DNA from: Ophiosphaerella korrae
Taxonomy: Eukaryota > Ascomycota > Dothideomycetes > Pleosporales > Phaeosphaeriaceae
Direction of reading: 5' to 3'
NCBI GenBank assembly: GCA_028456385.1
Contig: JALNQF010000132.1
Location: 57,108 to 121,107 of the forward strand
DNA: 64,000 nt
Shown here piece by piece: positions 1 through 10,549 of the stretch (positions are counted from its first letter, which is position 1; each line of letters begins with the position of its first letter). Both the position numbers and the translations under genes were made by a program. The notes under the pieces are model-generated. The model did no database searches. It saw only the letters and a program-made list of their open reading frames with translations, and was not told where the DNA came from.

Positions 1-2656
1 TGTCGAAAAGACGTTGAGGCTCCGCGACAATCTAGGGGACGTTCAGATGGAGATGTAGGGTGACTTTTGGGGGTCCCTGCCCCTCCCCTGTGCCTCCGAG
101 AGGCTCGATGGAAGGAGCGATAGATAGGCCTGGCGGCGACAGGACCTTTTGGGTTCGTATAAGCCATTGCCATAGTAGGCCAATGGTGCCTTGGTCTCAA
201 ATGAAGGCCCAGATGGCCCTCAAAATGAATACGTATCTGCCAAACTTCTTAGTTCAGCGTGACACAAGATGACAATTTCATGAGTTTTATGTAGATTGGA
301 GCCTTCTAAGTCCCCAGTCACGCGGCTGGTTCAGATTGAGACGAAAGCTGATAGATTCGATACTGTATATGCAATAAATATTAATGATAAGTAGGTGACC
401 TCTGACTCGCAAGTCCCAAAAGCCGAGTAATGGCAGATCATTTTATGTCACGCTTGTTGTAATCAAAGGCTGCATGATGAGTAAACCTGCACTGTGTGTT
501 GGACACGATAGGTAAGCCATCGGCTTGTGTGGCATTTGACTAGGCAGTGCGGGTCTGCGCTAGCGAAGACTGGCAGCCACTTCCAGAGCAGCGCCCAACA
601 AGTAAGATGGTCGCCGCACTCAATATAGTGCTGAGAAGCGATCGAGCTTCCTTGGTCGGTTGCAGGTCGACTGTAATAACGATGGCAAGATTATTGACTT
701 CTTCGCATCTAGTAATTTTAGATATCTCGCGTACGAACAGAGGATTTCGAGGCGCAACATTCCACTAACCTTCTCGCACGCCTGACGAGGCTAGAATTTT
801 GCTATAGTAGTAGAAGTATACGGTATTAATTACTAGTATGCTTGAAATCCTTTTGTGTGGTATTTTCTCACATACCAAGGTAAAATAAGTTTCCTGTAGA
901 CTTGAAGAATTATTACTAATATACAATTGTGTGCAATTCAGCCACTATTATCAATAGTAACCTATGCCCTTGCGCACCGCCTGTACCTCTTCCGCATAAC
1001 CTAGTAGTAAGGCAATCTTAAGCAGAGAAAGAATAGAGCAAGTAGTCAGAAAAGGAAGCTAATTCCCCACTTTGTATCCAGGGAGGTAGATGGTGGAAGC
1101 AAAAAAAACCAAAAAAAGGGAATATGATATTCCTGTCGGTAGAGCGCCTAGTTTGTGGTTCTCCTCCCTCTACCCAAATTGAGAAGATTGGGGTCTATCT
1201 CTGAGTAAAGCGAGCGCCACTTGGAGGCTTCTCAGCTCTACTCAGAGTAGTGGGTCCGAAAACTGCCCTGGGAAAACCAGGGGCGAGGGCGGCTTTCGAA
1301 CCCACGACCCCAGAGTGACCTGTGATAAGTTTGTCAGCGTGGAACTGTTCAAATGGGGAGAGCGATAGACTTGCCTAGACTAACGACCCGAATCCCCAGT
1401 TATGTTGCTCTTGAATTGTATTAATTATATACACCAAAAGATTGAGTTGCTCATATCATCAAAATAAACCTACAGCTGTGTGCGCGCAAACGGACTGAGT
1501 AGCGAGGGCGCGTTATTTACTGTTGCCTTGCAAGTGTGGCACTAATTACGTCAACGCGCGCATGATTGAGCGGGCTGCCTCTGACGCGGGGTACCAGAGA
1601 AGTTTGACGAGGTGAATGATGTTGAAGAATGGGACGGAAACCGGAAAGTCGTGTGGTAATACTATGAACACCAAAACATCGACACCGGCACGTTGGGAGA
1701 GCGTGGGAGTACAGTACTTTGTGCAGGTCTCTGTATCTTGAGCGTTAAATTGCCGTCTCGATATGAAAATGGTCGCAAGAAAGCCATGTTGGAGCAAGTC
1801 CCATCCATTTCCCAGTCTCTTACTCCACAGTATCACGAAAGTAACCAACTGCTGTAAAGAAATTTAAAGTAATAGCAGCAAGGAGGAGATATGGGCAAAA
1901 TGAGAAGCACATGGCTTGGGCAACTGGCAACTTCTACCTCACCGCCATGCCACCAACGTGAGAGAACGACCGACTCAAACTCCCACAAACAAGTAAAAGA
2001 CAAGAAACAACGAAAACTTACCCAAGAATACTTACCCAAGAACAACAACGCAAACTAGAAAAGAAAACGGCCCCGATCAAAAGCTACAAGCCTCCCCAAC
2101 AACAAGTCCATAACTCCCACGCTCAAAAGCACAACAAGCCACACCGCCCCATCCCGCAAACCCATTCTCATCACGGCATCACATCAAGCACATCCAACGA
2201 CAAAAATATCCACGAAAAGGCGGCTACAAATGGCGTGCAACATGTGCTGCAAGCGCGATGGCAGGGCCACCAAAGTCGGTGGGAGTGATGATAGACTTTG
2301 CGCGCTAGACGAATCAGGGAAAGGCTGGGCCCACGATGTCACACACGGCCAACACCACGTTTACAAAACGCAGTCTGGAATTTGGATAATTGGGGTCGGG
2401 TGTAAACGAGAGTGGCAGACGGGCATTGTTTTCGTGGGATATGGGGAGTACGGGGCCAAGGGGAGAGGGCAAATTTGTTGAACTTGAGTGCAGGTCGCAT
2501 TGTACACACTCGGAACAAAGACACATGAGAACTGTAGAACTTCTTGATTTCATTGATATTTTGGTCACACATTTCAAGTCGTTTCCATCTATCTCACTTG
2601 ATTCAAAGGCAAGATAGCCATGCAATTACCCGACCCCCAACGCCAACAAATGCGCA
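1..2656. other. Gene-free left edge
   Basis: No coding region can be supported here. All open frames are about 100 codons or less, mostly start at non-ATG codons and show no recognisable domain. The stretch is moderately AT-rich with patches of mononucleotide A. A T-arm-like motif on the minus strand near 1290-1310 was examined and does not fold into a tRNA. The 3' untranslated region of the RPC1 gene (minus strand) must lie in the last few hundred bases before 2657. A short duplicated word (cttacccaagaa) occurs at about 2020-2045. Old, decayed repeat DNA is possible but not shown. Confidence 0.5.
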
Positions 2657-5600
2657 CTACAAAGCCTCCCACCCCTCCTCGAACATCGCCCTCTTGGGCG
2701 CCAAATCCTCGCTCCCAAGATACAAAGGCCTCACAACCTGCAATGCGCCGGTCCCCAGCTTCATACTCTGCCCCATGATGATGCTCTCACTCACACCATC
2801 AATAGTATCCGTCTTACCCCGCGCCGCCGCCTCAAACAAATGATCAGGCGTCTTTTCAAAAGACGCAAGCTGCAAGACGGAGTCGCGCGTCTTCTGCAGG
2901 CCAAAGCGCGTGATGCCGTAGACGTCCCCTTTGAAGGTCATGACGTCGGCGAGGAGCGCCATGTGTCGCGGGTCGATATCCATGTTGCCCATGACGGAGC
3001 TGATTTCACGCATGATGGTGGCACGCGCGGCTTCGATGCCGAGGACGGTACGGACTTCCATGACGTGGTTGGACATTGTTTTGTTGGGATCGATGCCCGA
3101 GGTTGTCAGACAGTCGCGCAGGCCGTAGCCTTCGACGAGGAGCTCGCATTCGTATTTGCCTTGAGCATTGGGCTTGGTTTCTTTACGGATGATGGCACGT
3201 GTGCAGTCTGGGTAGCCTTTGACGACTACGTCGGGGAGTAGTGCTTTGACCTGTTGGACACGTTCAAAATACTCTTTTTGGTTCTTGAGCGTTTTCGTCG
3301 AGCGCTTTTTGCCGTCTCTGGGATTTGTAACTTCGACACGAAGGATGCTATTTGAGACGCGGGTTTTGGCGCCGGCTTTGCCCCACTTGAGGGGTTTGTG
3401 TTTGTTGATGGCTTCAACTACCTCTTCCGCCTTGAGGTTAACCCCGAGCGCAGCGACATGATCCCAATCAATCCGGAAGGCAATGTATGCACCATTAGGG
3501 TGCCAGACATCCTCAATGTAGGTGATAATGTCGCGGAGATAGGTCTTCTCAATATGGGCTTTGACGTGGCGAGCGGCCTGTTCATCAAGCTTATTTTCCA
3601 ACACACAGGTTATGACCGGGGTCGAGATGACGGAAGACGCGTTTATAATTTCCTTGATACGCGGTACACCTTGTGTGATGGACATACCAGCTACACCCGC
3701 AAAATGAAAAGTCTTCAGCGTCATTTGCGTACCAGGCTCTCCAATAGACTGCGCACCGATGGCACCTACTGCGTGGCCGGGCTGCACACGCGAGCGGTGG
3801 TACTTCGTTAGACAGAGGCCAATGAAGGTGTCGAGCGCTCTCTGTGAGATTTTTGCGATGCCATCAGCGAGATTATACTTCTTCGCGTCTACCTTTGAAA
3901 GCTTTTTCCCAGAAGTCGGTTGTTGAACTCCGAGATGTATCAGTGTGGTCTCGAGCTTCTTCGTTTGCTTAAACACATAGTCTTGCACCTGATCCAGAAA
4001 GTCTCGCAACGACTCTTTCTGATCAATGCCGCTATCGCTCTTATCCTTGTAGTCAAGCCGCGTGACGCCATCTAGTTTATATCGAGGGTATTTAGTCCGT
4101 TCAGTGTTCAACTTGGTTTCAGTGTGCCTGCGAGCTACTTCAGGCGTGAGGCTTGGCTCATCATTGTTCCAAGTTGAAGTGATGGCATGTGAAAAGGTGC
4201 GATCGAAATGCACAGGCTGCGCTTTACCCTCCATGTCCACTGGGTCAAGGTTGTCATCTCCGTACTGGAACTGTACTACTGTCCCTGACGAGTTACGCAC
4301 AGTATCATCATACTGCGCTGAAAGATCTTCCAACGACTTCATCAAGCGTCGACTCATATAACCGGTTTCTGCCGTTTTGACTGCCGTGTCCACCAATCCT
4401 TCACGACCACTCATAGCGTGGAAAATAAATTCACTAGGGGTGAGCCCTGAGAAAAAGCTGTTACTGACAAAACCTTTCGAAGCTGGTTGGCGAGACGCTT
4501 TTGGAAAGTGAGGTAGTGTGCGGTGATGGAAACCATCCGCGACACGAGCACCGCCAATCATCTGCTGTCCGACGGAAGCTACCATCTGGGAGACGTTGAT
4601 GTTAGAACCTTTGGAACCACACTTTGCCATTAAAAGTGGAGAATTCCATCTGCTCAGTTCCTCAAAGCAAATATCACCAGCAGCTTGACGAACACCAGAC
4701 AAGATGCCACCTATGCGAACTTCCATGGTTTGCTCTTCGTTGCACCCTGGGTCGCGCGAAAGCTTGCCTTCTTTGTAATCTTGGATGAGCTTATCGCATT
4801 TTGCGTACGCTTCTTGCACCAAAGCTTGTTTTTTCTCATTTAGAACTTGCCCTGGCGTGACATCGCTAATTCCAAGAGAGAAACCATTGTTGGTTAACCA
4901 GCGTGCAGAAAGCCTGGAAAGCCTGTTCATACCCTGCACAGCGTGTTCTGGTCCAAAGTCTCTCATCATGACATAGAATACAGAGTCTTTTTTGCCATCT
5001 CCAACTGTGGATTTGTCCATGACGCCACACATGACTTCTGAGTTTCGAATCACGAGATACGAGTCGTTTTCATCTAGATCATGGGCGCGACCACTGACAG
5101 GCTTGAATTGTTTGCCCGATGCCTCGAGGTTAACAAGCACCCTTGATGCCTTGTTGGGTCTCATGAGCAGGTTGAATACCTGTTTTCCTGTCCAAAGTGC
5201 CTGCGGTTTCCACACAACTGGTGGCGGTATTTCAATGGGCAGATACTTGCCGGTGTCCGGATCGAATGCTCCCTCTCCACAGAACATGTAATTCACAATC
5301 TGACAGAAAGTGCGTCGGTCAAAGAAATTACTCTTATTACTTAAAATGTAGGAAGCAGTGATGAAATCCTGAATGGCGGCAATGATTGGAGTTCCGTTTT
5401 TTGGCGTGGCTAGATTGTACTTGACGCCCATCAGCTCCGTCGCCTCTGTACGCGCTTCTTCCGTCTGAGGAACGTGCAAATTCATCTCGTCGCCGTCAAA
5501 GTCAGCATTGTATGGGTTACAGACACACTCGTTCAGTCGAAAGGTTCTCCATGGGCGGATCTTTGCTCTGTGACTCAGAATACTCAGCTTATGTAAAGAA

Positions 5601-7075
5601 GGCTGGCGATTGAAAAGTACGATATCGCCATCTTCGATATGTCGTTCAACGATGTCACCGATCCGAAGGCCGTTGGCCGCATTCTGAAGTGCCGCTCCAC
5701 GATCCTTCTTGCGAGAGAGGTACGACAACATCGTCTTTCGAGGCTCCTTGTCGGGGCCCATGTCCTTGAAGATGACATTGACACCTGGGTACTTGAAACT
5801 CCCGTTACGAACCAACCTCTTAAGCTTTTCCATGTTATATCTCGTCACCTTTTCGGGGTAAGTCAACGTCATGGCAACGCGCTCTGGAACAGCGACCTCG
5901 TCGATGCTCAAGTTTGGATCTGGGCCGATGACAGTACGGCCAGAGAAATCTACACGCTTTCCCGAAAGGTTTTGACGAAAGCGACCCCCTTTCCCTTTGA
6001 GCCTCTGTGAAAAGCCACGCATTGTCTTTTGCAGGCCCTGTTGTTTTAATCCTGGGGCGTCGCTGTTGATGTACATGGCGATTTGCAGTTGCAAAAAGTC
6101 CCACTGCTCCATTAAGATTTGCAGAGGAAAGCCGCGAGCTAACCCAGCACGGATAATACTGCTAATCTGACATATGTCGCCAATTTTATTCGTAACGTCG
6201 TCTTCAGTTGCTCCACCCTCCTGCTGGACGGTTGGGCGAAGGGCAACGGGCGGCACGGGCATGTACTCCCAGATCAGCATCTCTGGTCGCGCATCCTCGG
6301 GTATCATGGCCAGCAGCTCGCAATCTTCAGGAGAGATGTTCTTGAACAGATTGAGGGTGCGCAGGGGATGCATGTCGTCGACAGCTTTCTTCAGGTGCTT
6401 GTCCAGATCAGGATTGGCAGTCTTGGCAGTGTCAAAGGACTGGTCGAACTCGACCTTGCCTGGAGGTGGTTTCTTCGTCTTGGCAGTGGAGCGATTGAAG
6501 GCATCGTAGCGGTTGTGGATGATTTTGAGAGGATGACCAGGCACCTTGCGCACCGTCCCCTGCAATGCATTGCAGTAGGGGCAGTTCTTTTTCTTGCGGC
6601 AATCTTCGAGTATCTTTTTGGAGACGGCGCTCCGTCGCAGCGTGTCCATGTTGGGCTGGCGCATGCTGCGCAGGTAGTGGCGGCGCTGGTCCTCATCGAG
6701 CAGCACGCGCGAGCAGTCCTTGCAGATGCAGTTGAGCACCTCGATGATGTGCTTCAAGTAGCCGACATGGAAGGCCGGCAGGGCCAGTTTGATGTGGCCG
6801 AAGTGGCCATTGCAGTGGTCGAGGTCCTCGCCGCAGGTGGTGCACAGGGCTGTCTTGCTCGAGATGCCCATGCGCAAGTCCATGGGCCCATTGGCCGTCA
6901 GGGTGCGCGTGTTGTCCGAGGCGGGCGCGAGGTCGTAGACATTGCGGTCAGAGACCTCGAGGACGGCCTGGTTGACGATGTCCTGGTTGGAGTAGATGCC
7001 AAACTGGATGTGCTTGATGCGCGCGGGCATGCGGTCGACGACCTGCTGCTTGGCCGAGGTGCGTGGCGCGTCCAT
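2657..7075 (-). CDS. RPC1: DNA-directed RNA polymerase III largest subunit (RPC1/RPC160)
   Basis: Single uninterrupted frame of 1,472 codons, close to the usual length of the family (about 1,400-1,460). The product is the largest catalytic subunit of nuclear RNA polymerase III, which makes tRNAs, 5S rRNA and U6. Visible hallmarks: an N-terminal clamp zinc site (CTTC...DHCNGHFGH, about residues 75-95), a second cysteine pair region (CICKDC and CPYC), and the absolutely conserved magnesium-binding catalytic loop NADFDGDE near residue 521. The bridge-helix/trigger-loop region (SGREGLVDTAVKTAETGY) and a normal C-terminal cleft domain follow. The start MDAPRTSAKQQ lies just before the conserved KHIQFGIYS block and fits the family. 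It has no intron, unusual but not unique for so long a fungal gene. It is divergent from the FHA gene, with 513 bp between the two start codons. Assignment to Pol III rather than Pol I or II rests on overall similarity and the absence of a heptapeptide tail. Confidence 0.97.
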   Translation of the reverse strand: MDAPRTSAKQQVVDRMPARIKHIQFGIYSNQDIVNQAVLEVSDRNVYDLAPASDNTRTLTANGPMDLRMGISSKTALCTTCGEDLDHCNGHFGHIKLALPAFHVGYLKHIIEVLNCICKDCSRVLLDEDQRRHYLRSMRQPNMDTLRRSAVSKKILEDCRKKKNCPYCNALQGTVRKVPGHPLKIIHNRYDAFNRSTAKTKKPPPGKVEFDQSFDTAKTANPDLDKHLKKAVDDMHPLRTLNLFKNISPEDCELLAMIPEDARPEMLIWEYMPVPPVALRPTVQQEGGATEDDVTNKIGDICQISSIIRAGLARGFPLQILMEQWDFLQLQIAMYINSDAPGLKQQGLQKTMRGFSQRLKGKGGRFRQNLSGKRVDFSGRTVIGPDPNLSIDEVAVPERVAMTLTYPEKVTRYNMEKLKRLVRNGSFKYPGVNVIFKDMGPDKEPRKTMLSYLSRKKDRGAALQNAANGLRIGDIVERHIEDGDIVLFNRQPSLHKLSILSHRAKIRPWRTFRLNECVCNPYNADFDGDEMNLHVPQTEEARTEATELMGVKYNLATPKNGTPIIAAIQDFITASYILSNKSNFFDRRTFCQIVNYMFCGEGAFDPDTGKYLPIEIPPPVVWKPQALWTGKQVFNLLMRPNKASRVLVNLEASGKQFKPVSGRAHDLDENDSYLVIRNSEVMCGVMDKSTVGDGKKDSVFYVMMRDFGPEHAVQGMNRLSRLSARWLTNNGFSLGISDVTPGQVLNEKKQALVQEAYAKCDKLIQDYKEGKLSRDPGCNEEQTMEVRIGGILSGVRQAAGDICFEELSRWNSPLLMAKCGSKGSNINVSQMVASVGQQMIGGARVADGFHHRTLPHFPKASRQPASKGFVSNSFFSGLTPSEFIFHAMSGREGLVDTAVKTAETGYMSRRLMKSLEDLSAQYDDTVRNSSGTVVQFQYGDDNLDPVDMEGKAQPVHFDRTFSHAITSTWNNDEPSLTPEVARRHTETKLNTERTKYPRYKLDGVTRLDYKDKSDSGIDQKESLRDFLDQVQDYVFKQTKKLETTLIHLGVQQPTSGKKLSKVDAKKYNLADGIAKISQRALDTFIGLCLTKYHRSRVQPGHAVGAIGAQSIGEPGTQMTLKTFHFAGVAGMSITQGVPRIKEIINASSVISTPVITCVLENKLDEQAARHVKAHIEKTYLRDIITYIEDVWHPNGAYIAFRIDWDHVAALGVNLKAEEVVEAINKHKPLKWGKAGAKTRVSNSILRVEVTNPRDGKKRSTKTLKNQKEYFERVQQVKALLPDVVVKGYPDCTRAIIRKETKPNAQGKYECELLVEGYGLRDCLTTSGIDPNKTMSNHVMEVRTVLGIEAARATIMREISSVMGNMDIDPRHMALLADVMTFKGDVYGITRFGLQKTRDSVLQLASFEKTPDHLFEAAARGKTDTIDGVSESIIMGQSMKLGTGALQVVRPLYLGSEDLAPKRAMFEEGWEAL

Positions 7076-7588
7076 TGCTACTACCGGCAGTGGCCAGAAG
7101 CCGTGCGCATGGTCGAGATTGCGTGAGTCACGACGGATGGCAGTCGAGAGTCGCCGTCTGCTCGCCAGCCGGCCGTGACGGTTGAAGTTTTTGGCGGGGG
7201 CCCATTTCTGCCCGCGTCGCCCTGGCCGGTCACGCTAATGCAGCCTGATAAGCTGATAGCACCATGGTGAAGGGTGCACGGGCCTAGGGGAAGGCAGCCG
7301 TGGCCCACGAGTGACACAGCACCTGGAGCCTCGCTCGCTGCCCCGCCCATACCCTCCCTACAGGCACGAGGGAGAGGACGGCACCCTCACGCTCTCTGCC
7401 TATCTGCCGGGCTTGGTATAAGTACTCACCATCACCGTCTTCCCGCCGTCTTTCCAGATCCACGGTACGGTGCAGCCACTCCCCGCTTCCCCGCCCGCCC
7501 GACCGTGTCTCAGAGCCCCAACAGCAACCACGCCCATAGCCTTACACAGACCATACCACTGTATCTAGAGAGAGAGACCGTCTACAAG
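7076..7588. promoter_or_regulatory. Bidirectional intergenic promoter, RPC1 / FHA gene
   Basis: A 513-bp interval between the divergent starts of RPC1 and the FHA-domain gene. A TATA-like element (tataagt, about 7417-7423) is followed by a C/T-rich tract with many ccgtc/ttcc words, typical of fungal transcription start regions on the plus strand. The FHA frame is open back to 7274, but that extension is low-complexity and better read as leader. Confidence 0.5.
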
Positions 7589-9325
7589 ATGCCGGACAGT
7601 ATGGGAAACACTCCTCCTATTCCAGCTTATCGATGCACTGACTTGCCAGCCTTTCGAATCACCCTCAGGGACACGAGTGGCTTCGAGCCGTTCGATCACC
7701 GGGTCATCGAGTTGCCCGTAGGTTCTACCTTTCCCATCGGCCGTGCCTCCAAGAACACGACCAAGAAAGACCTGATGCCTGCTGCCCACAACGCTTTCAT
7801 AGACAGCCCTGTTGTGTCGAGAGAGCACGCTGTGTTGTCCGTCTCCACCACCAGCGAACCGCACGTCCTCATCACAGACGTCGCTTCGATGCACGGCACA
7901 ATCGTCAACGGCGAGAAGCTCACGCCTCATGCCGAGACACCACTATCCTCGGGCGATCTGCTGCAGTTTGGTGTAGACGTGAACCGGAATGAAGGTACAT
8001 ACACCCATCACTCATTGCCACTGTCCTGCGCTGACACACCGCCACTCCCAGAATACTTCACTGCTCGCAAATATACCTTCGAAGCACAGCTCATTCGCCC
8101 CGAGCCACCTTTCTCCCTGGGCTTCACAGTGCCTGACAGTGAAGGCGAGGAAATTGGTGGTACGACCCCTCCTCGCCGAGGCAGCCAAGGCAATCCGCTT
8201 ACCATCAACGAATCAGACTCGGACTCTGACACATCCGACAACGAACACATGGATCTCACAGAGGGCTGCATCATCCACATCGACGATGAGCCTGTTGCAC
8301 CAGAAGACATGCGCTCTCGCAATGAATCAGACCCAACGCCCGTCAACGACATCTTCTCTGAGAACGAGGGTAGTGCTGGATATTACTCAGACGACCTCGA
8401 CCTAGATCTTGACAGTGGAGCTTCTCAAATGGACGAGTCGGAGGTGGATTACAACTCCGATGCTGACGCGTCAGACATTGAGAATGAGAACATCACTGAG
8501 ACACTGATGCACCAGGCGAACTCTGAGCGACCTTGTCCCCCAATCATGCAGTCTAATGGCCACACCGGCCCGCTTCAGAGCCAATCCAGCTATCAACTCC
8601 AAAGCTTGCTGGCTGCTGCGTCAAATTCTAGGCTGTTTCCCCCTATGCATGTGCATAGGCAATCATGGGACAACAATGTCTATGCAAATACATTTCCACC
8701 ACCGTTGCCACCGAGGCCATCAGCACCGCCTCTTTTTGATCGTACTGAGCTTCCACCCTCCAGCAATCAGGGGTGGTTTTCTGATGACCTACCTCCCGCA
8801 CCTAGCTTTCTTGGCTCACTTCAAAGCGATCGGCCGATGTTATTCGACCAGTCTCCTGTGATATCTATGCTCTCAGTTCCAGAGCCAATATCGGACAACG
8901 CACCACTGCTCTATGTCCAGACGCCGCCACCACCACCGCCACCACCACCAATGCCCAACTCGGATGTTCTGCCCTCCACCCCTCCGCCCCCAAGCCGAAG
9001 AACTGGAGTGTCTATCACAGAGATTGTCGAAGATCAGCCGCCAACTCCAACATCAATCAACAGTATGAAACGAAAGGCTGAAGTGCTTGAAGACGACGAT
9101 ATAATTACAGAAGAGTCAACACCTGCTCTCGAAGCGAGTGCGCCGCCGGCCGTCACCGAATCTGCTGTTCAGACGACGGCGGAAATAGCACAGCGACCTA
9201 AGCTGCAGCCGCGATCGGTCATCTCGAGAGTACGCAACACGGCTACCTATCTTGGCTATAGCGCTGTGGGAGCGGTTAGCGCGGTTGCATTGCTTTCCTA
9301 TCTCCCAGACGCTTTCTTCGCATAA
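7589..9325 (+). CDS. FHA-domain protein with C-terminal membrane anchor
   Basis: Encodes 578 residues from ATG 7589 (MPDSMGNTPP). The frame is open upstream to 7274, but that part is proline/arginine-rich leader-like sequence. Residues about 25-130 form a forkhead-associated domain: the GRAS glycine-arginine near residue 51, SREHA near 78, HGT near 102 and VNG near 106 match the phosphothreonine-binding core. The middle is acidic (Asp/Glu/Ser runs, about 205-320) followed by a proline-rich part with a run of prolines near 450. The last 25 residues contain a hydrophobic segment (YLGYSAVGAVSAVALLSYL) flanked by basic residues upstream, so it is probably tail-anchored in the ER, nuclear envelope or mitochondrial outer membrane. 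Function: presumably a phosphopeptide-reading adaptor at a membrane. It resembles SLMAP/Far9-10 proteins only in the FHA plus tail-anchor plan, and no coiled coil is evident, so it is not named. Confidence 0.88.
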   Translation: MPDSMGNTPPIPAYRCTDLPAFRITLRDTSGFEPFDHRVIELPVGSTFPIGRASKNTTKKDLMPAAHNAFIDSPVVSREHAVLSVSTTSEPHVLITDVASMHGTIVNGEKLTPHAETPLSSGDLLQFGVDVNRNEGTYTHHSLPLSCADTPPLPEYFTARKYTFEAQLIRPEPPFSLGFTVPDSEGEEIGGTTPPRRGSQGNPLTINESDSDSDTSDNEHMDLTEGCIIHIDDEPVAPEDMRSRNESDPTPVNDIFSENEGSAGYYSDDLDLDLDSGASQMDESEVDYNSDADASDIENENITETLMHQANSERPCPPIMQSNGHTGPLQSQSSYQLQSLLAAASNSRLFPPMHVHRQSWDNNVYANTFPPPLPPRPSAPPLFDRTELPPSSNQGWFSDDLPPAPSFLGSLQSDRPMLFDQSPVISMLSVPEPISDNAPLLYVQTPPPPPPPPPMPNSDVLPSTPPPPSRRTGVSITEIVEDQPPTPTSINSMKRKAEVLEDDDIITEESTPALEASAPPAVTESAVQTTAEIAQRPKLQPRSVISRVRNTATYLGYSAVGAVSAVALLSYLPDAFFA

Positions 9326-9820
9326 GGGCACGACAGTTCTCACCTGGATCCACCGAGACACGTTTCTTACTTTCTTGGGCAACAATTATACGGACAAGTT
9401 AACCTTGGAATCCCGCTCATAAGACATGATCACAAACAATTTATGAAGGCGTTCACGGAAGGGTTTTGACATGTGCTGGGTTAAATGGTATGGCGTTTGC
9501 AATGGGTTACGTATTTTTGTATTCAATGAGATGGTGTATTTTCGCTCCTGACCCTTGATTTTTATAATTCACAGAGTTATTGTATGCCACCGAGAAACAG
9601 TACACTGTGTTTATGGTCGCCACGATCCGGCAATCCATGTCCTTTCACAATGTTCAACTACGTTCTAGCATAACAGTCTCACTCACACTGATCTATACAA
9701 TCGCATCCTTTTTGCTTATATTGGCCTGTTCCCTCCCTTCCCTACTCTTCCTAACTTAAATATTGACTCAACTAAAAAAGATATCCTACAAAATTCACAC
9801 AAATCATTATCTTTATATCG

Positions 9821-10549
9821 ATGTCACAATACACACCACCGTTATACGCAAAAACTAAGCGCCGAAACGTGTCCAGCAGCATGAACGATATTATAGGACT
9901 ACTCGACGAGCATCTAGCGTGGCAAACCCAAGCCGAAGAGCGAGAGCTCCAACGACGAGGCTCAACTGGCACTCTACTTGTTGATTGGGATGGCACTGGC
10001 GACATAAAAATCAGCTATCGAAAGCAACGTGATCAGCCAACAAGACCACTAGCACTACAGCACTCCTCCCAGGCCCAAAAGCCATCCCAATCCCGCCAGC
10101 CCTCAACCCGCCAGCCAACCCGCCAGCCAACCCGCCAACCCAACTTCCACTCCCAAGCCCGCTCCTCGGCAACCAAATCCCGCGCCCCGCACCTGCACCA
10201 CACACCCAAACCGCTCCCCCCGCTCCCTCCCACCGAAACCCGGCGCACCGCCCACGTCCGCACCCACAGCCTCTCCATGATCACGCACCACCACTCCTCA
10301 CCGCCCACCAGTCTGCCCTTGGTCTACGATCCAGTTACCAACAAGTACGCGGATTACCACAGGCGCGCGGTGCACGCACATCATGACGCAGAGGAGTATC
10401 TGCGCGTGGAGGATGTGTGGCAGGGGGAAAGGGGGGAGGGGAGGGAGAGTTTGAGGTCAAGAGGGAGTGGGGCGAGTACAGGGTCGAGAAGGTGGAGGGT
10501 GATGGAGTTTATCAGAAGGGTTGTGCAGGGGTTTGAGGGATGGGGTTGA
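9821..10549 (+). CDS. Hypothetical Pro/Arg-rich protein, 242 aa
   Basis: An ATG-initiated frame of 242 codons with no recognised domain. The N-terminal 60 residues look like normal globular or helical coding sequence (SSSMNDIIGLLDEHLAWQ, then VDWDGTGDIKISYRKQR). The middle is low-complexity, with a tandem RQPT repeat at about residues 90-105 and proline/histidine-rich runs. A second compact segment (LPLVYDPVTNKYADYHRR) and a basic C-terminus ending in a short amphipathic helix follow. It probably represents a lineage-restricted fungal protein. It lies 495 bp downstream of the FHA gene on the same strand with its own AT-rich spacer, so it is a separate gene. The third base is strongly C-biased in the first two thirds and becomes G-rich at the end, which may reflect a purine-rich tract rather than selection. 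The gene is plausible but unconfirmed. Confidence 0.55.
   Translation: MSQYTPPLYAKTKRRNVSSSMNDIIGLLDEHLAWQTQAEERELQRRGSTGTLLVDWDGTGDIKISYRKQRDQPTRPLALQHSSQAQKPSQSRQPSTRQPTRQPTRQPNFHSQARSSATKSRAPHLHHTPKPLPPLPPTETRRTAHVRTHSLSMITHHHSSPPTSLPLVYDPVTNKYADYHRRAVHAHHDAEEYLRVEDVWQGERGEGRESLRSRGSGASTGSRRWRVMEFIRRVVQGFEGWG

Noticed and set aside
1285..1320. Minus-strand ggttcgaa-type T-loop motif suggesting a tRNA
   Set aside because: The bases on either side do not form a 5-bp T stem, and no matching acceptor, D or anticodon arms could be found at the right distances.
6368..7126. 252-codon plus-strand frame antisense to RPC1
   Set aside because: Mirror frame of a strongly conserved coding region; composition (Val/Ala/Asp rich) is typical of an antisense shadow.
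7274..7588. N-terminal extension of the FHA protein to 683 residues
   Set aside because: Pro/Arg-rich sequence resembling a C/T-rich leader and overlapping a TATA-like element; the ATG at 7589 starts a sequence with normal coding character.
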